A stretch of DNA of 64,000 nt, taken from NCBI GenBank assembly GCA_020632995.1, contig JACKEN010000006.1, positions 62,001-126,000 on the forward strand, in the 5' to 3' direction. The notes below the pieces were generated by a model that saw only the letters and a program-made list of their open reading frames with translations, did no database searches and was not told the DNA's origin. The stretch's first letter is position 1; every line of letters starts with the position of its first letter. The translations under genes were made by a program, and so were the position numbers. This DNA is from Deltaproteobacteria bacterium (GTDB lineage: Bacteria > Myxococcota > Kuafuiibacteriia > Kuafuiibacteriales > Kuafuiibacteriaceae). Of this stretch, positions 59,178-64,000 are shown one piece after another.

Positions 59178-60451
59178 CGCGGGGGCCGAGACCGTGGCGC
59201 GGGCCCGCGCCACGTCGCTCGGCGCCACCCAGAGCCGGGGGCGGGTGAAGGGCCCGAAGAACTGGAGGAGGGTGGCCAGGTTCAGCCCGGTGACGTGGGC
59301 CTCGATCTCCGCCGCGGCCAGGCGGGCCACGGCCTGGGGGACCTCCAAGGGGCGGGTGAAGGTCCAGACCGCCACCCGGCCGGGGGCGGCGTGGTGACCT
59401 CGGCGGCGTCGAAGAGGTCCATCGCCAGGCCGGTCACGAGCGCGCCGGTGATGGCCCAGTGCAGCGAGTAGCCGGGCACGAGGAGCTGGCTCGCGCCGGC
59501 CAGCGGCACCGCGTACGCCAGCGCGGTGGCGGAGGTGGTGCGGCGCAGGTTGGCCTGCGCGTCCGTGATGCGCGCGAGATCCTCGTCGGGGGCGAACGCA
59601 CGGTCGAAGAGCATGGCCATCAGCGCCACCCCAACCACCACCGGGACCAAGGCATCACGTTCGTGACCCAAGGCATCGAGGTTGGGCAGGATGTCCAGCG
59701 CATCGACCAGGCCCACCGCGCTCATCAGGAACACCGCGGCGATCGCCTGCTGAACCGCATAGAGGGGGATGAGGCCCGCCGTGGGCAGCGGCAAGGGGCT
59801 CCGGCGTCGTCGGATCCAGATCGTCGCGAGCGCGCCCACACCCAGCGTGAGGGCCAGCGGCGGATCGAACCAGAAGTCCCAGCAGCTCCGGGCGAGGCGC
59901 CAGGCAATCAGCACTGCGAAGCCCTCGCCCAGGCCCCTTCGTGAGATCCACTGCGCCACCGCGATGTAGAGCGCGGTGACGCCGAGGAGCGAGGCCATGG
60001 CTACGGGCACCGTGGTGGGGGTGATGGGCGCGATGTTCCAGGCGAAGACCCCGGCCTGGACCGCGGTCAGGACCACCGTCAGCGCCACGGTGATGAAGTC
60101 CAGGCGGGCCCGGCCCGCGGCCCCGCCTGCCCGGAGGCGTCGGCCTCCGGGGAGCAGGACCGCGACCACCTCCACCAGCAGGAAGGCGGTCGCCAGCGGC
60201 GCGACGCCCAGGGTGCCCAGGCTCAGGAGCTCGCCGTCCAGGTGGTCGAGGGGCGCAACGCCCGGGAGGTCGATGTGCAAGGTGGCTTCACACACAGCCA
60301 CCGCGGCCAGGGTCACCGCGAACCGCGCGCCGACCGCGACCGGTGGGAAGGGCTCCGGTTGCTCCAGGGCGGGCGCGGCCACCGTCGCATCACGCTCGGG
60401 GCCGACCCAGGGATCTTCGGGCTCTGCGCCCTCGGGCTCGTGCTCCGCCAC
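59115..60451 (-). CDS. SecY-like membrane protein with C-terminal DUF2007-like domain (one frameshift)
   Basis: From the GTG at 60451, residues about 45-370 follow SecY: LSLGTLGVAPLATAFLLVEVVAV then GGAAGRARLDFITVALTVVLTAVQAG (helix 2-3 region), QWISRRGLGEGFAVLIAW (GIGNGISLIIF position), and LPLPTAGLIPLYAVQQ before late helices. A frameshift near 59375-59392 (about one base missing) then leads to VAVWTFTRPLEVPQAVARL, LATLLQFFGPFTRPRLWVAP and SDVARARATV, a DUF2007-type domain. The 3' end overlaps hrpB by 63 bases on the other strand. It is 25 bases after the glycine-rich lipoprotein gene, same strand. Not the housekeeping SecY: no ribosomal operon and very divergent. Confidence 0.75.
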
Positions 60452-60476
60452 GCGGCATCATCGCACGACGTGGAGC

Positions 60477-62865
60477 TCAGGGCATCTCGCTCGCTACGCC
60501 GTCCGGGCCACGAGGGGCGCCGTTGCCGCCGCCCGCGCCGCCTCGCCCGGCCGCGCCCAGGGTGCAGGCCATGGCGTCGATGGTGACGCTCGCGCCGCCC
60601 AGCCGCAGCACGCAGTGGGCGCTGCCGCCCGCGCCGCCTGCGCCAGGTCCGCCGTTGCCACCCTTGCCGCCGTTGCCTCCGTGGCCGCCGTCGCCGCCGT
60701 CGCCGCCGCATATGCCCCAGTCGCCGCCGACGCCACCTGCGCCCCTCGCCGCCAGCTGCGCCCGCGCCGCCCGCGCCGCCGTTGGCGGCGCTCAGCGTCG
60801 TCCGAACGACGCTCACGTTACTACGCTCCGCCACCAGGGCCGCGCTGGCGCCGCCGCCCTGGCCGCCCTGGCCACCGCCGCCGCCGCAGCCGCCGGAGCC
60901 GCCGCCGCCGCCGCCGCCCGCGCGGTCCGCCGCGCAGCCAGCTTGGGCGCTGCAGTTGGATGCGTCGTAGGCGCAGCGAGAGGACCCGCCGCCGCCGCCG
61001 CCACCGCCGGCGCCGGGTGCCCCCGGTGCGCCATCGAGGCCCGCGCCGCCCGAAGGCGTCACGAGGCGCCCGTCCACCATGGTGGGCTCCGCGGTGGAGG
61101 CGCTGCCAGGTCCGCCGGTGGCGCCGTCTGCGCCGTTGCCGCCGTCGCCGCCCCAGTTGAAGTTGGGCTCACCGGGCGCATAGCCGCACAGGTCCCAGTC
61201 GCAGGTGCTGCAGATGTCGTAGTAGTCACCGCCGAAGCCTGCCACCGCGGCACCCACCGCCGCGCCGTCGGTGCCGTAGTTGGCGTCGTGGCCCCCCAGC
61301 CCGCCCACGCCACCGGTGCCTCCGCCGCACGTCGACGTGCCGCCCGCTCCGCCCTGACCCGCGGCGAAGGTCGCCGCGCAGTCCTCACATCCGGTCGCGC
61401 CAGGCATCCCGTCCACGCCAACAACACCCGTGGCGCCCACGCCGCCGGTGGCCCCGTTCGCGCCAGCCTCCGCCACCAGCGCGCAGTCCGCCACCGTGAG
61501 CTCCAGCGCGTCGTGGGCGCTGAGGGCCACGGTCGCAGCGCCCGGGTCCGCGCTCGTCCGCGCGACGAGCGTCAGGGCCTCGAGGTGCACCGCCTCTGGC
61601 GCCGCGACCACCCGCATCGCAACCGGGCTTGCCTCGACCCGGACCACCGCGTCCATGCGCCGCGCCCAGCCTTGAGCCGCGTCGTAGCCGCCGTAGACCG
61701 AGACGCCGCTCGGCACCGTGACCGCCTCGAGGTAGTTGCCCCGCGACACGTAGAGGTCCCTCCGGCCGGGGGCGGCGAGGGTGATGGCCTGCGCGAAGGT
61801 GGCCACCGGGCTCTGCATGGTCCCGGTGCCCGCGTCGTCGCCGAGCGGAGGCGGGGCGAGGAAGACCGCCGAGGCGCGGTCGCCGTCGACGCCGTCGCAG
61901 TTGCTGTCCACGCCCGCAGGATCCGGGAGGTCCACCGGGTCGGTGATCATGCACTCGCAGCCGTTGCTCGGGTCGAGGTCGGCGTCGCCAAAGCCCGAGG
62001 CGCAGATCAGGCGGCAGGTGCCGTCGGGGTCGGCCCGCGTCTCGGCCCCGACCGCGGGCGGGCAGGCCTCGGGCGAGGCCCGCAAGGTGACCTGCACCGA
62101 GTCTCCGGCGTCGGCCTTCAGCTCGAGCTTGGTCAAGAGGTCGCCGACGGCCTCTGGTCGATAGGTGACGGTGACGGTGGTGGAGGCGCCGGGCTCGAGC
62201 GTGGTGGCCGCGAAGGCCGCCTCGAGCCCCGCGCCCTGGAGCTGGGCTTGCAGGTTGCGTGCGACCCCCGCCCCCACGTTCTTCAACACGAGCTCGGCGC
62301 TCAGCACCTGCCCCAGATAGACCTTCGGCCGCACCCCGTTGCTGCCCAGTTGGTTGAAGTCCACCGAGTCGGGGGTGACCGCGAGCTCGGGCGGGGGCTC
62401 GGTGACGCCGCCGTCGGTGATCTCCTGACCAGGCTCCACCGGGGTCAGCTCGCTCGGCGACACCGACTCCGCCCGGCACGTGCCGCGGCTGCAGGTCTGG
62501 CCCGAGGGGCAGGAGTGGCCCTGGCAGGCGCGCGCGAGGAAGATCTCGAGGCGCGCGGTCTGACCCTTCAGGAACGGCGAGACCCGCGCCGCCACCACCA
62601 CGGTCTCGTCCGCGATCTTGCCCTCCAGTTCGATGCGCACGCGCCCGCCCGGGTCATTGCCGGGGGGCAGGACGCCGAAGGAGATGGGCAAGGGGCCTTG
62701 CAAGACGACGGGATCCGGCGCCTCGGTGGCGTCGGACGGTGTCACCACCGTCGCCACCGCGTCCAGCGGGAGGTCGGAGTCCACCACCACGAGGAGCTGG
62801 GTGAGCTCGTCCGAGCACCCCGCGCCGAGGACCAGGCCGAGGGCGAGCACTCGAAGCCGAGTCAT
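60477..62865 (-). CDS. Glycine-rich adhesin-like lipoprotein (one frameshift)
   Basis: About 796 residues from the ATG at 62865. Signal MTRLRVLALGLVLGAGC (lipobox GAGC); EGF-like Cys cluster (CQGHSCPSGQTCSRGTC); an ASH-like beta sandwich (LAVTPDSVDFNQLGSNG); a pectin-lyase-like beta-helix start (ATFAQAITLAAPGRRDLYVSRGNYLEAVTVPSGVSVYGGYD); then long Gly-rich stretches. The frame breaks in the CCCC run at 60742-60745. Dropping one base restores GGVGGDWGICGGDGGDGG and a stop at 60477. A repeat copy lies at its 5' end. Probably a surface structural or adhesion protein, co-transcribed with the SecY-like gene. Confidence 0.75.
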
Positions 62866-62921
62866 GGGAGCCGTCCCATCCCTCTTCGCTGAACTTCGCC
62901 CGGCTGCGCGCTTCGCTTGCG
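62866..62921 (+). repeat. Dispersed repeat, partial long copy C
   Basis: Matches the inner and right parts of copies A and B (GGAGCCGTCCCA, CTCTTCG, GGCTGCGCGCTTCGCTTGCG) but lacks their first about 15 bases. It occupies the 59-base gap between the glycine-rich lipoprotein start and the TPR gene stop. Confidence 0.6.
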
Positions 62922-62924
62922 AGT

Positions 62925-63518
62925 TCATGGTCGAAACACCTGCCCCGTGGTGCCACCGTAGGCCTCGGGGTCCCCGCCAGAGAGGAGCAGGCCCGCGGTC
63001 ACCGCGCCCGCCACCACCACCGCGCCGGCCACGATCCACGGCAGCGGACCCGACCAGATCGAGTCGGACTCGGGCTCCGTCTGCGCCTCGGTGACCGGCG
63101 GCAGGCTGGCCTGCGGTGGCGGTGGCGGTCGGGGCGCCGCCACGTCGCGGGGGGCCGCGCCCGGCGCGGGGGGCGGGGCCCGGGCGACCAGCGCCGCCGC
63201 TGCCTTGACGCGCTCCGCTCGCACCTGGGCGAGGAGCTTCTCGCCCCGCCGGCGGTCTTCGCCCTCGGCGTCGGCGAGGAACTCCTGGAGGTGGGCCTCC
63301 GCCGCGTCGAGGCGGCCGACCGCGCGCTCGCACTGGGCCAGCCCGAAGGTGGTGGAGGGCCGGTGGCCGGAGCGCTCGTAGGCCCGCTCGAACCACGGCA
63401 GCGCCTGCTCGTAGCGCTCCTGGGCGTAGAGCTTGGTGGCCTTCTGATACTCGACGCGCCCCGGCGCGGGGGGCGCGGCCACCGCGAGCAGGGAGGTCAA
63501 GAGGAGCACGCTCACCAT
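62925..63518 (-). CDS. TPR protein with C-terminal membrane anchor
   Basis: 197 residues. A signal-type start (MVSVLLLTSLLAVAAP) precedes two TPR-like helical repeats (GRVEYQKATKLYAQERYEQALPWFERAYERSG, TTFGLAQCERAVGRLDAAEAHLQEFLA). A basic helix and a Pro-rich linker follow, then a C-terminal hydrophobic segment (WIVAGAVVVAGAVTAGLLLSGG). Probably periplasmic and membrane-tethered, a common partner of myxobacterial lipoprotein systems. It overlaps the PEGA protein gene by seven bases and precedes the glycine-rich lipoprotein gene, so it sits inside that operon. Confidence 0.75.
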   Translation of the reverse strand: MVSVLLLTSLLAVAAPPAPGRVEYQKATKLYAQERYEQALPWFERAYERSGHRPSTTFGLAQCERAVGRLDAAEAHLQEFLADAEGEDRRRGEKLLAQVRAERVKAAAALVARAPPPAPGAAPRDVAAPRPPPPPQASLPPVTEAQTEPESDSIWSGPLPWIVAGAVVVAGAVTAGLLLSGGDPEAYGGTTGQVFRP

Positions 63519-64000
63519 GGCATCAGGTCTCCGCTCGGGGTCGGCGCCGCGGCGGGCTTCGTGACCGCGCGCCGCAGCCGCACGCGCAGGCTGTCCTTCG
63601 TGCCCCGGAGGGTCACGGTGCGGGGCACGTGCTCGTCCTTCGCCACCCGAACTTGCCGCCGGCTCCCTGCGCGCACCGGCACGCTCAACGGCGTGACGCC
63701 GAGCAGCTCACCGGTGTCCGAGTCCAGCACCCGGGCCCCGGGCGGGGTGGATGACAAGCTGACCTGCACCCAGCGCGGCGCGGGGGCTGGCCGGGCCGGC
63801 GCCTCGGGCTCGGCCTCGGCCTCGGCCGGGGGCTCGGCCGGCACCTCCGGCGCAGCCTCTGCCTCGAGGTCGGCGTCCCCCTCGGGCTCGGGCGGCGGCT
63901 CGTCGGTGTAGGCGCGGATGGGCTCGTTCGAGACCGGGAGCGGCTCGGGCGCGGCGGGCGCATCCACCACCCCCGGCTTCACCTCGATCTCGATCGGCAG
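63512..64000 (-). CDS. PEGA-domain protein (N-terminus beyond window)
   Basis: The frame is open to the window edge (LPIEIEVKPGVVD precedes an internal GTG), so the true start lies outside. A Pro/Glu/Ala-rich linker (about 70 residues) leads to a PEGA domain: VQVSLSSTPPGARVLDSDTGELLGVTPLSVPV, then KDEHVPRTVTLRGTKDSLRVRL. The architecture (missing N-terminus, acidic linker, PEGA) is common at the C-terminus of myxobacterial Ser/Thr kinases, but the kinase, if any, is not in view. First visible gene of the minus-strand operon with TPR, glycine-rich and SecY-like genes. Confidence 0.8.
   Translation of the reverse strand: MPIEIEVKPGVVDAPAAPEPLPVSNEPIRAYTDEPPPEPEGDADLEAEAAPEVPAEPPAEAEAEPEAPARPAPAPRWVQVSLSSTPPGARVLDSDTGELLGVTPLSVPVRAGSRRQVRVAKDEHVPRTVTLRGTKDSLRVRLRRAVTKPAAAPTPSGDLMPW

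Noticed and set aside
59115..60451. The SecY-like gene as the housekeeping secY
   Set aside because: It is too divergent, has no rpl/rps neighbours, and carries an extra C-terminal domain.
60500..61450. GGC/GCC-rich tandem pattern as a possible CRISPR or minisatellite array
   Set aside because: The pattern follows a coding frame for glycine-rich repeats; there are no constant repeats with unique spacers.

Overview
The window is about 70% G+C, densely coded and rich in Cys-anchored lipoproteins with VWA, FecR, FHA, Ser/Thr-kinase and PEGA domains. Together with a LexA-like box of the Myxococcus type this points to a chromosomal contig of a Myxococcota (deltaproteobacterial) organism. I see no insertion sequence, integrase, phage gene, plasmid replication gene, rRNA or CRISPR array. 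One tRNA (initiator tRNA-fMet) is present.

Layout. 1-2.8 kb: an FtsX-type ABC permease (cut by the window edge) and its ATPase, divergent from a TetR regulator across a strong palindrome. 2.8-4.5 kb: 3-hydroxyacyl-CoA dehydrogenase and enoyl-CoA hydratase. 4.5-8.1 kb: two tandem VWA lipoproteins and a small lipoprotein. 8.1-12.2 kb: a Y-family DNA polymerase with a LexA-like box, then a stress group (YfdX, YflT-like) and an APC permease. 12.2-17.7 kb: a calcium-loop repeat lipoprotein, two thioredoxin-like lipoproteins, a homoserine dehydrogenase-like enzyme and an FHA/winged-helix regulator. 17.8-22.2 kb: a membrane Ser/Thr kinase, HMG-CoA lyase, an SCP2 protein and a CaiB/BaiF CoA-transferase. 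23.0-24.2 kb: a truncated haemoglobin divergent from a TetR regulator with twin operators. 24.2-29.1 kb: a four-gene operon of an outer-membrane-like protein, ECF sigma factor, FecR anti-sigma-like protein and a ZU5/VWA lipoprotein.

29.3-36.1 kb: a sodium:solute symporter, an endonuclease/exonuclease/phosphatase-fold lipoprotein, and a tightly overlapping operon of a PTS EIIA-Ntr-like protein, a PII-like protein and two different cation/proton antiporters. 36.1-50.8 kb: a surface-glycan cluster (SGNH hydrolase, two GT39-like and two GT2 glycosyltransferases, GNAT, NodB deacetylase, heparinase-like protein, AsnB-type amidotransferase, MprF/AglD-type flippase) interrupted by a diguanylate cyclase. 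51.0-53.5 kb: an M23 peptidase and an NAPE-PLD-like metallohydrolase.

53.7-60.8 kb: a VWA protein paired with a Fis-type HTH protein, tRNA-fMet, an HrpB-type helicase and a SecY-like membrane protein with a C-terminal DUF2007-like domain. Nearly all frameshifts in the window fall here (at least twelve). Those I examined mostly sit in short homopolymers, so they look more like consensus errors than gene decay. 60.5-64 kb: a minus-strand operon of a PEGA protein (cut by the window edge), a TPR protein, a glycine-rich adhesin-like lipoprotein and the SecY-like gene.

A dispersed repeat of about 74 bp, apparently undescribed, occurs in at least three long copies and one short one. The strongest candidates for new biology are the SecY-DUF2007 protein, the EIIA/PII/double-antiporter operon and the VWA/Fis-HTH pair.
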